A stretch of 64,000 bases of DNA from Planctomycetota bacterium. GTDB taxonomy: Bacteria > Planctomycetota > UBA1135 > GCA-002686595. The stretch is from NCBI GenBank assembly GCA_028278425.1, contig JANQEJ010000146.1, forward strand, positions 35,507 through 99,506, given 5' to 3'. How positions within the stretch are numbered: the first letter of the stretch is position 1; every line of letters starts with the position of its first letter. The notes under the pieces are model-generated. The model was given only the letters and a program-made list of their open reading frames with translations. It did no database searches and was not told where the DNA came from. Both the position numbers and the translations under genes were made by a program. Shown here piece after piece: positions 29,524 to 38,379 of this stretch.

Positions 29524-31695
29524 TCAGAAGCCCGCCTCGACCGGAACCCGGAGGAGGTTGGAGAACTCGCCGGCGAACCCCTCGATCGCCAGGCCCTGGA
29601 AGTCCACGGCCGAGCCGATGAGCGCGACGTTCTCGGGCACGGGGAAGACGAAGTCCTGAACGCCCCCGGGGGACATGTCGGGGCCGGCCACCGGGAAGGC
29701 GGCGGCGACGAGCTCGAGCACGCCGCTGAAGCCGGGGACCGGGATGCCGACGCCCGGGATGGAGATGCCGGCCGAAAGAACCCAGGTCTCCCCGGGGTTC
29801 ATGGCGAAGCGCACGGGGACGTCTTTTCCCACCACCGCGGGAGCGAGCTGGGTGAGCGCCGGCAGATAGGTGAAGGCGTCCTGCAGAAGGAACGTTCCGT
29901 CGTCGGTGAAGAGATCGACCATGGCCACGCCGGTCGGGTTGCCCAGCGCGCTCGTGCCGGAGGGCGTGGCGAACCGAAGGTAGATGTCGCTGACCGGCTG
30001 ATGCACGACGGCCCGCCCCGCGAGCTTGAAGTCGAGCGTGCTGGTCTGCTGCAGCTTCTCGAGCGCGACGCCGAACACGTCGACCGCCTGCCCGCCGACC
30101 TTGTCGCCGCGGTCCGGGCTGATGCCGAAGATCATCGGGCGGACGGGCGCGATGCCCTCGGTCGTCCAGCTCACGCCGCCGGAGGCGCGGTAGCTCGCGG
30201 AGCCGACCTCCGGCGAAGCGGCGGGTACTCCGACCTGCGAGGTGACGCGGTAGTTCGCGCTGACCGCTTCCCCACCTCCCGCGGGAAGGTTGCTCGCGAC
30301 CGTCGTCTGGCTCTCCGATCCCGAGGGACCCGCGGAACGGGCCGGACGCACCATCGCGCGCGCATCGCGGTCGAGCTCGCGGTACGCGTCGAGCTCCGCC
30401 GGGTTCAGGCCGACGGTGAAGAGGTCGGTCAGCTCGAACGGGTCGGCCTGCAGGTCGTAGAACTCCTGCGGGTACCCGGGGAGGCCGGGCGTGAACACGC
30501 GGATCAGCTTGTACCGCTCGTCGCGGATCATGTAGCCGTCGAGCGTGTACGGCCCGCTCCCGAGGGGCGCGAAGATCTGCGCGAACACCGTGTCGCGGTG
30601 CGACGGCGTGCTCGAGTCCTGAAGCTGGGGAACGATGCTGACCGAGTCGAGCGCGTAGCCCGGAGGCAGCTCGGAGGGGAGCGACACCCCGGCGAGCTCG
30701 GCGATGGTCGCGAAGAGGTCGATCGCCCCGACGAGCGCCGTGCTCTCGGTCCCCGGCTGCCCGACGACCGGCCCCGAGACGATGAAGGGCACGTTGACCC
30801 CGCCTTGATAGAGCGTCGTCTTCGCCTTGAACGGGTCGAACGGCGGGATGACCGCCTCGTTCAGGGAGCCGTTGTCGGTCAGGAAGAAGACGTTGGTCCG
30901 GTCGACGAGGCCTCCCATCCCGGTCAAGAGGCGGCCGAGCTCGGTGTCCATCGCCTCGATCATCGCCTTGTAGTAGGGCCGCGGCTCCACGTCCGAAGGA
31001 CCGACGCCGGTGAAGTCCTGCGTGTGCAGGCCGGCCGGCGGAACGTGCAACGGGAAGTGCGCCGCGCTGAACGAGAGGTAGCAGAGCCAGGGCTCCGGCG
31101 CCGTCGAGATCCAGGCCAGGGCCTCGTCCACCTGGTCGGTCGTGGCGTAGTTGGTCGAGACGCTGACGGTCCCGTTGATGACCTTGACCCAGTTGAAATA
31201 GCCGGTCGGGTCGAAGCCCAGGTTGGTCGGCGTCCCGGCGAAGTGCGAGAAGCCCGCGTCGTTGGGCGCGGTTTCGAAGCCGAGCCCTTCGTGGAGGTGC
31301 CACTTGCCGATCGCCGCGTGGGCGAAGAGGCCGCCCGTCGCGTCGTCGAGGAGCTCGGGGAGGGTGATTTCCTCGGTGGGAAGCGAGAAGAGCTCCGGGT
31401 TCACGAACGACGGCCCCACGATGTGCCCCATCCCGTTCCGGTAGGCTTGGCGCCCCGTGAGGATCTGGGCCCGGGTCGGGGAGCACACCGGCTGCGAGTA
31501 GGCGTTGCGGAACAGGACGCCGTTGGCCGCCAGGCCGTTGATCGTGGGCGTGGGCGGCAGATCGGAGCCGACCCCGTAGGCCTCGATGTGGTCGACGCCG
31601 ATGTCGTCGGCGACGACGATCAGGACGTTGTCCTGCGCCAGGACGGGCGGCGCGAGCCCCAACAGCGAGACGAGAAGCGGTTTCCGGATGCCCAT
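29524..31695 (-). CDS. exported sulfatase with extra C-terminal domains
   Basis: A 723-residue type I sulfatase-family hydrolase. The signal peptide (GIRKPLLVSLLGLAPPVLA) precedes NVLIVVADDIGVDHIEAY with metal ligands D30 and D31. The formylglycine-directing motif is CSPTRAQILTG with C71; other active-site segments are AIGKWHLH and FFLTDNGSLNEA. After the sulfatase domain (to about residue 470) come about 250 unusual residues: an IPT/TIG-like region starting MIFGISPDRGDKVGGQAVDV and a C-terminal beta-rich domain (SAVDFQGLAIEGF, then EFSNLLRVPV). ATG 31695 is preferred over the upstream start at 31722 because it gives a proper signal peptide. Sulfated polysaccharide is a plausible substrate. 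Confidence 0.88.
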   Translation of the reverse strand: MGIRKPLLVSLLGLAPPVLAQDNVLIVVADDIGVDHIEAYGVGSDLPPTPTINGLAANGVLFRNAYSQPVCSPTRAQILTGRQAYRNGMGHIVGPSFVNPELFSLPTEEITLPELLDDATGGLFAHAAIGKWHLHEGLGFETAPNDAGFSHFAGTPTNLGFDPTGYFNWVKVINGTVSVSTNYATTDQVDEALAWISTAPEPWLCYLSFSAAHFPLHVPPAGLHTQDFTGVGPSDVEPRPYYKAMIEAMDTELGRLLTGMGGLVDRTNVFFLTDNGSLNEAVIPPFDPFKAKTTLYQGGVNVPFIVSGPVVGQPGTESTALVGAIDLFATIAELAGVSLPSELPPGYALDSVSIVPQLQDSSTPSHRDTVFAQIFAPLGSGPYTLDGYMIRDERYKLIRVFTPGLPGYPQEFYDLQADPFELTDLFTVGLNPAELDAYRELDRDARAMVRPARSAGPSGSESQTTVASNLPAGGGEAVSANYRVTSQVGVPAASPEVGSASYRASGGVSWTTEGIAPVRPMIFGISPDRGDKVGGQAVDVFGVALEKLQQTSTLDFKLAGRAVVHQPVSDIYLRFATPSGTSALGNPTGVAMVDLFTDDGTFLLQDAFTYLPALTQLAPAVVGKDVPVRFAMNPGETWVLSAGISIPGVGIPVPGFSGVLELVAAAFPVAGPDMSPGGVQDFVFPVPENVALIGSAVDFQGLAIEGFAGEFSNLLRVPVEAGF

Positions 31696-31847
31696 GGGTT
31701 CCCCCACCCACGGGCAGGGCACCGAATTCTAGCCCAGTCCAGCCCGATGCGGCAGATCCGCGCAGGCCAGATATAGTGTAGCGGCTCCACCTCGCGCCGA
31801 TTGCGCCGATGTGGCCTTCGGGACTCCCTCCCGCCCCCTCACAGACC

Positions 31848-33344
31848 ATGCATCTACCGATCTCGTCTCGGCGAGGGCTCCTTGCTCTCGTGGCACCTCT
31901 CCTCGCCGGCCTGGCCGCGGCGCAGGGCTCCACGCCGGCCTTCATCCAATACCAGGGTCGAATCACCGACCCGGCCGGCCAGCCGATCACGGTCGTCGGC
32001 CTGACGCTCCGGTTCAACCTGTACAACCAGCCGACCGGTGGGGCTGCGCTGTACAGCGAGCTCCAGAGCATGGACGTCACCGACGGGCTCGTGAGCACGC
32101 TCGTCGGCTCGGTCACGCCGCTCCCGATCAACATCTTCGAGCAGAACGACGAGCTCTACCTCGGCGTCACGATCGGCAACGACGCCGAGGCGGTGCCGCG
32201 CTATCCGCTCGTGAGCGTCCCCTACGCCTTCAAGGCGCGGACCTCGATCGAGGCGGAAGACGTCAGCGGGCAGGACATCAACCCCGGGAGCGTCACGGTC
32301 GGCGGGATGACGGTCATCGACTCCTCCGGAAAGTGGGTCGGCGACTCCACCGGGCTCGTCGGGCCGCCCGGTCCTCCCGGCGCCGACGGCGACCCGGGCC
32401 CCGCCGGGCCCGCCGGAGCGGACGGTCCGCCGGGCCCGCCCGGCACGAACGGTCCGGCCTTCGCCGACGACACGCCGTCCGGCTGGGGCGCGGTCGCGGG
32501 GGCGGACGCACTCGAGATGCACGCCGTCGTCCAGCTTCCCAGGGGAGGAACGGCGAGCGCGATCCACCTCTTCGGAAACGACCCGACGGTAACGTTCGAC
32601 GCGTTCGCGGTGTACATCCCCACCGGGCAGCCCATCCCGCTCGGCAGCGGGACGATCGGAACGCTGCTCGACGTCGTCGACTACACGGCCTCGGACGCCG
32701 ACTACCTCCTGATCCGCGTCAACGTGACGAGCGCGACGCAGCGGATCTTCGGCGGCCTGATCTACGCGCCCAACGAAGGCGCGCCGCTCTTCGCCACGAA
32801 CCTGAACAGCCCCGCCGGCATCGGATTCGACCAGCCCGTCGACGGCGTCTCCTGGGCCGTGGACGCGACGCCCGGGTCGGTGCTCAACGGCGCCCCGTTC
32901 ACCAGCCCGCCCGCCAGCCTGAACTTCAACAACGGCGTCGACTACGCCTCGGCGCTCGGGCCGACCTCGGGCAACGCGACGACGAGCGTCATCAACATCA
33001 GCGAGACGACGTCGCCCATCCTGAGCTTCCAGAGCAAGTGCGACACGGACGGCGTCACGGACGAACGCCGGTTGCAGGTCTCGAACAACGGCTTCCAGAC
33101 GCTGCTCGCCGATCTCACCCTTTCGAAGGCGGGCGGCGAGGTCTGGACGCGCGAGACGATCCCGCTCAACCCGATCTGGGGATCCGTCCGATTCCGCTTC
33201 CGCTTCGACTCGATCGACACGGTGGACAACAACCACGCCGGCTGGTTCGTCGACGACCTGCGCGTCTGGGACGGCGCTCCGCCGCCCGCGGGCGCGATCC
33301 TGATGAGCCTGACGCCGCGCCACTTCCTGCTCTCGGCGCAGTAA
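31848..33344 (+). CDS. exported collagen-like protein
   Basis: A 498-residue secreted protein. Its signal peptide is MHLPISSRRGLLALVAPLLA, with cleavage near LAAAQ. Residues about 25-160 form a module beginning AFIQYQGRITDPAGQPITV and continuing to RYPLVSVPYAFKA, a domain common at the front of exported bacterial tail-fibre-like or surface proteins. Then come about twelve Gly-X-Y triplets (GPPGPPGADGDPGPAGPAG and neighbours, near residue 180), a collagen-like stretch that could trimerise the protein. The rest is beta-rich, with WFVDDLRVWDG resembling a MAM/concanavalin-like lectin end. It is divergent from the sulfatase gene; TATAGT at about 31771 may be a -10 element. Confidence 0.7.
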   Translation: MHLPISSRRGLLALVAPLLAGLAAAQGSTPAFIQYQGRITDPAGQPITVVGLTLRFNLYNQPTGGAALYSELQSMDVTDGLVSTLVGSVTPLPINIFEQNDELYLGVTIGNDAEAVPRYPLVSVPYAFKARTSIEAEDVSGQDINPGSVTVGGMTVIDSSGKWVGDSTGLVGPPGPPGADGDPGPAGPAGADGPPGPPGTNGPAFADDTPSGWGAVAGADALEMHAVVQLPRGGTASAIHLFGNDPTVTFDAFAVYIPTGQPIPLGSGTIGTLLDVVDYTASDADYLLIRVNVTSATQRIFGGLIYAPNEGAPLFATNLNSPAGIGFDQPVDGVSWAVDATPGSVLNGAPFTSPPASLNFNNGVDYASALGPTSGNATTSVINISETTSPILSFQSKCDTDGVTDERRLQVSNNGFQTLLADLTLSKAGGEVWTRETIPLNPIWGSVRFRFRFDSIDTVDNNHAGWFVDDLRVWDGAPPPAGAILMSLTPRHFLLSAQ

Positions 33345-33348
33345 AGGG

Positions 33349-35640
33349 TCAGAGCATCGACACCGGGTCGACGTCGATCGCGACGTGCGGCCGGGAGGTC
33401 GCCGCCGCGAGCTCGACGAGGAGATCGCGGGCGGTGGCGAGGCCTTCTCCGTCGGGCGGCGCCATGACCAGAACGTGGTGGCGGTGCCGGCCGCGCAGGA
33501 GCGAGATCGGCGCGGGGCTCGGCCCCCGGAGCCGCACCGGCCCTCCGGCGAGCTCGCGTTCCAGCTTCGCGACGCATTCGGCGGCCGACGCGGCCACGCG
33601 GGCCTCCTCGCGATCCTCGAAGAGGACGCGGATCAGCCGGCCGTGGGGCGGAAAGCCGAGCACGCGCCGGCTCGCCTGCTCGATCTCGGCGAACTCGTCG
33701 TAGGCGTGCCGGGCCGCCAGGCGGATCGCCGAACGCGTGGGGTCCATCGCCTGGACGACGATCCGACCCGGCCGTTCGCCGCGACCCGCGCGGCCGGCGA
33801 CCTGCGCGATCAACTGGAACGTGCGCTCCGTCGCGCGGAAGTCCGGCAGCTCGATCGCCTCGTCGGCCGACACGATCCCCACGACGGTCACGTTGGGAAA
33901 GTCGAGCCCCTTGGCGATCATCTGCGTGCCGACGAGCACGTCGAGCTCCCGCCGCTCGAAGGCGGCCAGCGTCTCCTCGTAATCCTCGCGCCGGCGCATG
34001 GTGTCGGAGTCCATGCGGCGCAGCCGCACGCCGGGCAGGAGCAGCCGCAGCTCGCGCTCGACGCGCTCGCTCCCCGCGCCATAGGCCTTGAGCCCGGGGC
34101 GGCTGCAGAGCGGGCAGGCAGGCGGCACCGTTCGCTCGTCGCAGCAGCCGTGGCAGACCAGGCGCCGGATCCGGCGGTGCAGCGTCAGCCCGAGGCTGCA
34201 CTGCACGCACCGGAGCACCTCCTTGCAGCCGGGACACCAGAGCGTCGTCGTGAAGCCGCGCCGGTTGAGGAACAGGATGGCCTGCTCCTTCTCCTCCACC
34301 GCCTCCTTCAGGAGGAAGCCCAGGCGGCGCGAGAACAGCGGGGCGCCCCCCGTTCCGCGTTGGCCGCCCTCCCCGCGCATGTCGATGACGTCGACCGCCG
34401 GCATCGGCCGGTCGCCGATGCGGCGCGGGAGCCGCAGGCGCCGCATCCCGCCCTCTCGCGCCGCGTACCAGGTCTCCAGCGAAGGCGTGGCCGAGCCGAG
34501 CACGCACACCGCCCCGGCCCGCCGGGCGCGCTCGACGGCGACGTCGCGGGCGTGGTAGCGCGGCACGTTGCCCTGCTTGAACGACGGCTCGTGCTCCTCG
34601 TCGACGACGATCACGCCGAGGTCCGCCACCGGCGCGAAGACCGCCGACCGGGCCCCGACGACGACGCGGGCCTCACCGCTCTGGACGCGCCGCCACATCG
34701 CGAGCCGTTGCGCGTCGGTCATGCGGCTGTGCAGCACGCCGATCGCGCCGAAGCGCGACCGGAACCAGCCGACGGTCTGCGGCGTGAGCGCGATCTCCGG
34801 GACGAGGACGATCCCGCCGCGCCCCAGCTCGAGCGCGCGCTCGATCACCCGGAGGTACACCTCGGTCTTGCCGCTGCCGGTCACACCCTGGAGGAGGAAG
34901 GTCTCCCCTTCGCCCGCGCGCACGCTCGCGGTCAGGGTCTCGACCGCCTGGGCCTGGTCGGCGGTCAGCTCCGCGTGCCGCGGCCGGCGGGCGGCGGCGG
35001 ACAGCAGCTCGTCCGGCTGGGCCTCCACGCGCTCGATCGCCACCAGGCCCCGCCGCCGCAGCACCTTCGCCGGCGAGTCGGACAGGTTCAAAGACCGCAG
35101 AACCTCGCGAAGCGGGACCGGGCCGTCGATTTCGAGCAGCGTGCGCAGCAGCCGGTGCTGCTTCGGCTGGCGCTCCTCGAGCTCGGCCAGCGCCTCGCGC
35201 GCCGCGTCGGGGACCGCCTGGATCTGCAGGACCTTGCGCGTGCCCGCTTCGCGCTTGAGCGGGGCCGGGAGCACCGCGCCGAGGGCCTCGCCCCAGGCGC
35301 AGGCGTAGCGCCGCGCCATCCAGCGCGTCAGCTCGAGCAGACCGGCGTCGACCACGGGCGCGGTGTCGAGCACCCGCGCGATCGGCTTCAGCCGGCTCCG
35401 GGGAAGGTCGCACTCCTCCGAGAGGCGCACGACGACGCCCACCTCGCGACCGCGCAGGAAGGGGACCGCCACCCGCATGCCGGGCTCGAGCCCGGCGAGG
35501 AGGTCCTCCGGCACGCGGTAGGTGTACTCGCGGCGCATCGGCCGGTTGAGGGCCACGTCGACGAAGGAGCCGCCGGTCTCCGGCTCCTGCTCCTCGACGG
35601 GGAAGAGCTCCGGGGTCCGGGGGGTCGAGCGGGGGGACAC
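33349..35640 (-). CDS. priA: primosomal replication restart helicase PriA
   Basis: A 763-residue PriA, which reloads the replisome at stalled forks. An N-terminal DNA-binding domain (SFVDVALNRPMRREYTYRVP) precedes the helicase. Walker A is GVTGSGKTE near residue 255, Walker B VDEEHEPSFKQ, and the GSATPSLET motif follows. The zinc-binding cysteines are in CPGCKEVLRCVQC, CHGCC and CPLC. The C-terminal part begins after QVAGRAGRGERPGRIVVQ. It starts with GTG 10 bp after the mazG stop and is the last gene of the long minus-strand cluster. Its end lies 4 bp from the convergent collagen-like gene. Confidence 0.95.
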   Translation of the reverse strand: MSPRSTPRTPELFPVEEQEPETGGSFVDVALNRPMRREYTYRVPEDLLAGLEPGMRVAVPFLRGREVGVVVRLSEECDLPRSRLKPIARVLDTAPVVDAGLLELTRWMARRYACAWGEALGAVLPAPLKREAGTRKVLQIQAVPDAAREALAELEERQPKQHRLLRTLLEIDGPVPLREVLRSLNLSDSPAKVLRRRGLVAIERVEAQPDELLSAAARRPRHAELTADQAQAVETLTASVRAGEGETFLLQGVTGSGKTEVYLRVIERALELGRGGIVLVPEIALTPQTVGWFRSRFGAIGVLHSRMTDAQRLAMWRRVQSGEARVVVGARSAVFAPVADLGVIVVDEEHEPSFKQGNVPRYHARDVAVERARRAGAVCVLGSATPSLETWYAAREGGMRRLRLPRRIGDRPMPAVDVIDMRGEGGQRGTGGAPLFSRRLGFLLKEAVEEKEQAILFLNRRGFTTTLWCPGCKEVLRCVQCSLGLTLHRRIRRLVCHGCCDERTVPPACPLCSRPGLKAYGAGSERVERELRLLLPGVRLRRMDSDTMRRREDYEETLAAFERRELDVLVGTQMIAKGLDFPNVTVVGIVSADEAIELPDFRATERTFQLIAQVAGRAGRGERPGRIVVQAMDPTRSAIRLAARHAYDEFAEIEQASRRVLGFPPHGRLIRVLFEDREEARVAASAAECVAKLERELAGGPVRLRGPSPAPISLLRGRHRHHVLVMAPPDGEGLATARDLLVELAAATSRPHVAIDVDPVSML

Positions 35641-35650
35641 GGAACCGCCG

Positions 35651-35935
35651 TCAGGCGCAGGCGCAGGGCGCCGACCGGCAGCGCGGGCAACCGGCCGCGT
35701 ACTTCTCCGTCGCGGCCGCCTCCAGGTCCACCCCGGCGATCGAGGCGAGCGTGGAGAGCCAGGCGAGCACGTCGGCGAACTCGCCGGCGAGTTCCTCGTC
35801 GTTTCCGCGCCGCAGGGCGCGGGTCAGCTCCCCCACCTCCTCGCTGAACCACATGTGAGTACCCGCGAGCCCGCGGGCGGAATCGCGCTCGTAGTAGATC
35901 TCCTCGATCCTCCGCTGGAACTCTCGAAGCTGCAT
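35651..35935 (-). CDS. MazG-like nucleotide pyrophosphohydrolase
   Basis: A 94-residue single-domain MazG-type (all-alpha NTP pyrophosphohydrolase) protein. The metal-binding pattern is seen as EEVGELTRAL and EFADVLAWL, that is, two E-x-x-E/D pairs separated by about 18 residues. After the domain comes a short Cys-rich tail (CPRCRSAPCACA). It probably hydrolyses non-canonical or excess nucleoside triphosphates, by family analogy. It lies 2 bp after the SpoIIE-phosphatase stop and 10 bp before priA. Confidence 0.85.
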   Translation of the reverse strand: MQLREFQRRIEEIYYERDSARGLAGTHMWFSEEVGELTRALRRGNDEELAGEFADVLAWLSTLASIAGVDLEAAATEKYAAGCPRCRSAPCACA

Positions 35936-35937
35936 GA

Positions 35938-37314
35938 TCAGCTCTCGCGCGAAATGGTGACCAAGGAAATCTCCTGCGGAATCTCGTCTTCGCCGGCGTA
36001 GAGCTCGAGGTCGCTGCGGAGCGCCTTGAGGAAGGTGTGCGACTCGAGCGCCTGGTGCTTCAGGACGCGCGCGTAGAAGGCCTTCTCGCCGAGCTCACGT
36101 CCGTCGCGGTTCACGATCTTGACCGGACCGCTGTTGCAGAGGAAGAGCCGGTCGCCCACTTCGATCGGCACCTCCTGGACCTCGAGGGCGCGGTCGAACA
36201 CCGGCCCCTTGTCCAGGCCGAGGGCGATCCCTTCCGGGTGGACGGTGCGGAGCTGCCCGTCGTCGGCCGAGTAGCGCAGGAGCGGGATCTTGTGCCCGGC
36301 GCAGGCGACCGTGGCGCGGCCGAGGCGCGGATCGACCAGCGCGTAGAGCGCGGAGACGTAGACACCGCGCTTCAGGTCGCGGCTCAGCCAGTGGTTGACC
36401 CGTCGGACCGCCTTGGCGACGACCTCCGTGCCCAGCCCGGCGCCGATGTGCTGGAGCTCGGTGCGCAGGTAGGAGCGCGCGGTCGCGCCGATCAGGGCGG
36501 CGGGCATCCCCTGGCCGCTCACGTCGCTGACCAGGAGGCCGACCCGCCCGTCCTCCATCTCGATGTAGTCGTGGAAGTCCCCGCCGATCGTGGGCGAGCT
36601 GATGTGCACCGCCGCGACGTCATAGCCGCGCATCATCGGCGTCGTCATCGGCAGGAGCGCCTCGCGGATGTCGGAGGCGATGCTCATCTCCCGCTCGCGG
36701 CGCGAGAGCTCGAACTCGGCGTCCTGGGCGGACTGGAGGTCGCGCGTCATACGCTCGATCGACCGGGCCAAAAGCTCGATCTCGCCGCCGCCGGAGACGT
36801 GCATGCGGCGGTTCAAGTGCCCGTGGCTGATCTGGCGCACGTCGTCGATCAGGACGTGGACCGGCCGCGTCACCTGCCCGGACACGAAGAACGCGACGGC
36901 GGCGCCGACGAGGATCACGAGCACCATGACGATCGCGATGATCGTGAGCAACGCCTCGCCGCCCTCCTCGGCGGAGGCGGGGACGAGGAACTTGTACGTC
37001 TCGCTCGTGACGTCGCCGCCGTCGTACTCGTACTGCGTCCCGTGGATCGACTGGTTGGGCCCGTAGGTGACGGGATAGATCACCACGCCGGACTCGTGCT
37101 TGGTCACCGTCTGCCCCACCCGATTCGTGTTCGGCTTGCGGTAGCTGACCTTCACCGCCTCGGTCACCGTGTCGCGCTCAATGGTCTCCTGAACCCGGTT
37201 GGCTCCGGTGTAGAGCAGGCCCGCCGCCACGAACATGACGAGCGTGAGCGCGACCGTCATCGAGACCACGAAGCGCTTTCGCAGCCCCATGCCGGTTACG
37301 CGCAGCTCGGACAT
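35938..37314 (-). CDS. membrane-bound HAMP-SpoIIE-type PP2C phosphatase
   Basis: A 458-residue sensor phosphatase. There is an N-terminal membrane segment (about 12-35), an extracytoplasmic region of about 100 residues, and a second membrane segment near 125-147 (LTIIAIVMVLVILVGAAVAF). A HAMP domain (TRPVHVLIDDVRQISHGHLN) connects to the SpoIIE/RsbU phosphatase domain with GGDFHDYIEMED, VSDVSGQGMPAALI and an ending near the YAGEDEIPQEISLVTI segment. Such enzymes usually dephosphorylate anti-anti-sigma factors; no partner gene is nearby. It is 1 bp downstream of pgpA. Confidence 0.88.
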   Translation of the reverse strand: MSELRVTGMGLRKRFVVSMTVALTLVMFVAAGLLYTGANRVQETIERDTVTEAVKVSYRKPNTNRVGQTVTKHESGVVIYPVTYGPNQSIHGTQYEYDGGDVTSETYKFLVPASAEEGGEALLTIIAIVMVLVILVGAAVAFFVSGQVTRPVHVLIDDVRQISHGHLNRRMHVSGGGEIELLARSIERMTRDLQSAQDAEFELSRREREMSIASDIREALLPMTTPMMRGYDVAAVHISSPTIGGDFHDYIEMEDGRVGLLVSDVSGQGMPAALIGATARSYLRTELQHIGAGLGTEVVAKAVRRVNHWLSRDLKRGVYVSALYALVDPRLGRATVACAGHKIPLLRYSADDGQLRTVHPEGIALGLDKGPVFDRALEVQEVPIEVGDRLFLCNSGPVKIVNRDGRELGEKAFYARVLKHQALESHTFLKALRSDLELYAGEDEIPQEISLVTISRES

Positions 37315-37315
37315 C

Positions 37316-37792
37316 TCACACCGTCCAGGTCAGGTCGGGGAACACCAGCCGGCAGACCGCCATCACGGCGAGCCCGTAGACCCCCGCGACGACGTCGTCG
37401 AGCAGGATACCGTCCCCTCCGCCCAGGGCCTCGAGCCGCCGCGCCGGCGGGGGCTTGAAGATGTCGAAGAAGCGGAACACGAAGAACGCCAGCACCAGCG
37501 CGAGCAGGCTCGGCCCGCGGATCCAGAGGCAGGTGACCATGTAGCCGATCACCTCGTCGAGCACGAAGATGCCCGGGTCCTTCTTTCCGGCGTAGCTCTC
37601 CGACCAGTCGCCGAGCGAGCGGCCGACCAGGTAGATCACCGCGCTCGCGACCAGCGTCCAGAGGAGGAACTGGCCGGTCATGGCCAGCAGGTAGACGAAG
37701 AGCACCCCCCCGAGGGTCCCCACCGTCCCCGGGGCGAAGGGCGAGAGGCCGAGATAGCCGCACGACACGACCCCGAGCTTGAGTCGGTTCAC
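37316..37792 (-). CDS. pgpA: phosphatidylglycerophosphatase A
   Basis: A 158-residue membrane enzyme that removes phosphate from phosphatidylglycerophosphate to give phosphatidylglycerol. The family signature is GYLGLSPFAPGTVGTLGG near residue 13 and the acidic motifs DPGIFVLDEVIGYM and FRFFDIFKPPPARRLEAL, with GILLDDVVAGVYG at the C-terminus. The start is GTG 37792, overlapping the pgsA stop by 4 bp, so both steps of phosphatidylglycerol synthesis are coupled. Confidence 0.92.
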   Translation of the reverse strand: MNRLKLGVVSCGYLGLSPFAPGTVGTLGGVLFVYLLAMTGQFLLWTLVASAVIYLVGRSLGDWSESYAGKKDPGIFVLDEVIGYMVTCLWIRGPSLLALVLAFFVFRFFDIFKPPPARRLEALGGGDGILLDDVVAGVYGLAVMAVCRLVFPDLTWTV

Positions 37793-38379
37793 GCGGCCGC
37801 CTCGATCAGCCTCTTCGAACGAAGCACGTAGGTCACGCCCGACCCCACCGAGCTCACGAGGATGGCCCAGATCAGAACGTGCACGACCCCGCGCCAGAAG
37901 GTCTCCTCGAGGCCGAACGCGAACATGCCGAACACGATGCTGATCGCGGTGCACTGAAGGGCCATCTTCACCTTGCCGAACCAGTCGGCGGGGAAGGGCA
38001 ACCCCAGGGTCTCGACGTAGCCGCGGAGCCCCGTGACCAGGAACTCCCGCGACAGCACGATCACGACGACCCAGGGCGGAAACCACTCCTTCGACCAGTC
38101 GAAGGCGGCGAGGAAGATCATCGTGCCGAGCACGAGCACCTTGTCGACGAACGGATCCGCGACGCGTCCGAAGGCGGTGACCAGGTTGTCGCGGCGCGCG
38201 AGGTAGCCGTCGAGCACGTCCGTCACCGCCACGACGAGGAAGAGCCAGAAGCAGACGTGCGCCACCGTGCGAGTCTCGGGACGTTCCGCGAGGGACAGGA
38301 TCACGAAGAGCAGCATCGCCCCGACGAAGCGGATCGCCGTGATGCGGTTCGGCCAGTGCGCGAAGACGCCTTCGCTCAT
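37789..38379 (-). CDS. pgsA: CDP-diacylglycerol-glycerol-3-phosphate 3-phosphatidyltransferase
   Basis: A 196-residue CDP-alcohol phosphatidyltransferase with about five membrane segments. The family motif DxxDGxxAR...GxxxDxxxD is complete: D54, D57, G58, A61, R62, G71, D75 and D79. It makes phosphatidylglycerophosphate, the substrate of the next gene product. The start overlaps the rimO stop by 4 bp. The order rimO-pgsA is conserved in many bacteria, supporting the PgsA assignment over other CDP-alcohol transferases. Confidence 0.92.
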   Translation of the reverse strand: MSEGVFAHWPNRITAIRFVGAMLLFVILSLAERPETRTVAHVCFWLFLVVAVTDVLDGYLARRDNLVTAFGRVADPFVDKVLVLGTMIFLAAFDWSKEWFPPWVVVIVLSREFLVTGLRGYVETLGLPFPADWFGKVKMALQCTAISIVFGMFAFGLEETFWRGVVHVLIWAILVSSVGSGVTYVLRSKRLIEAAA

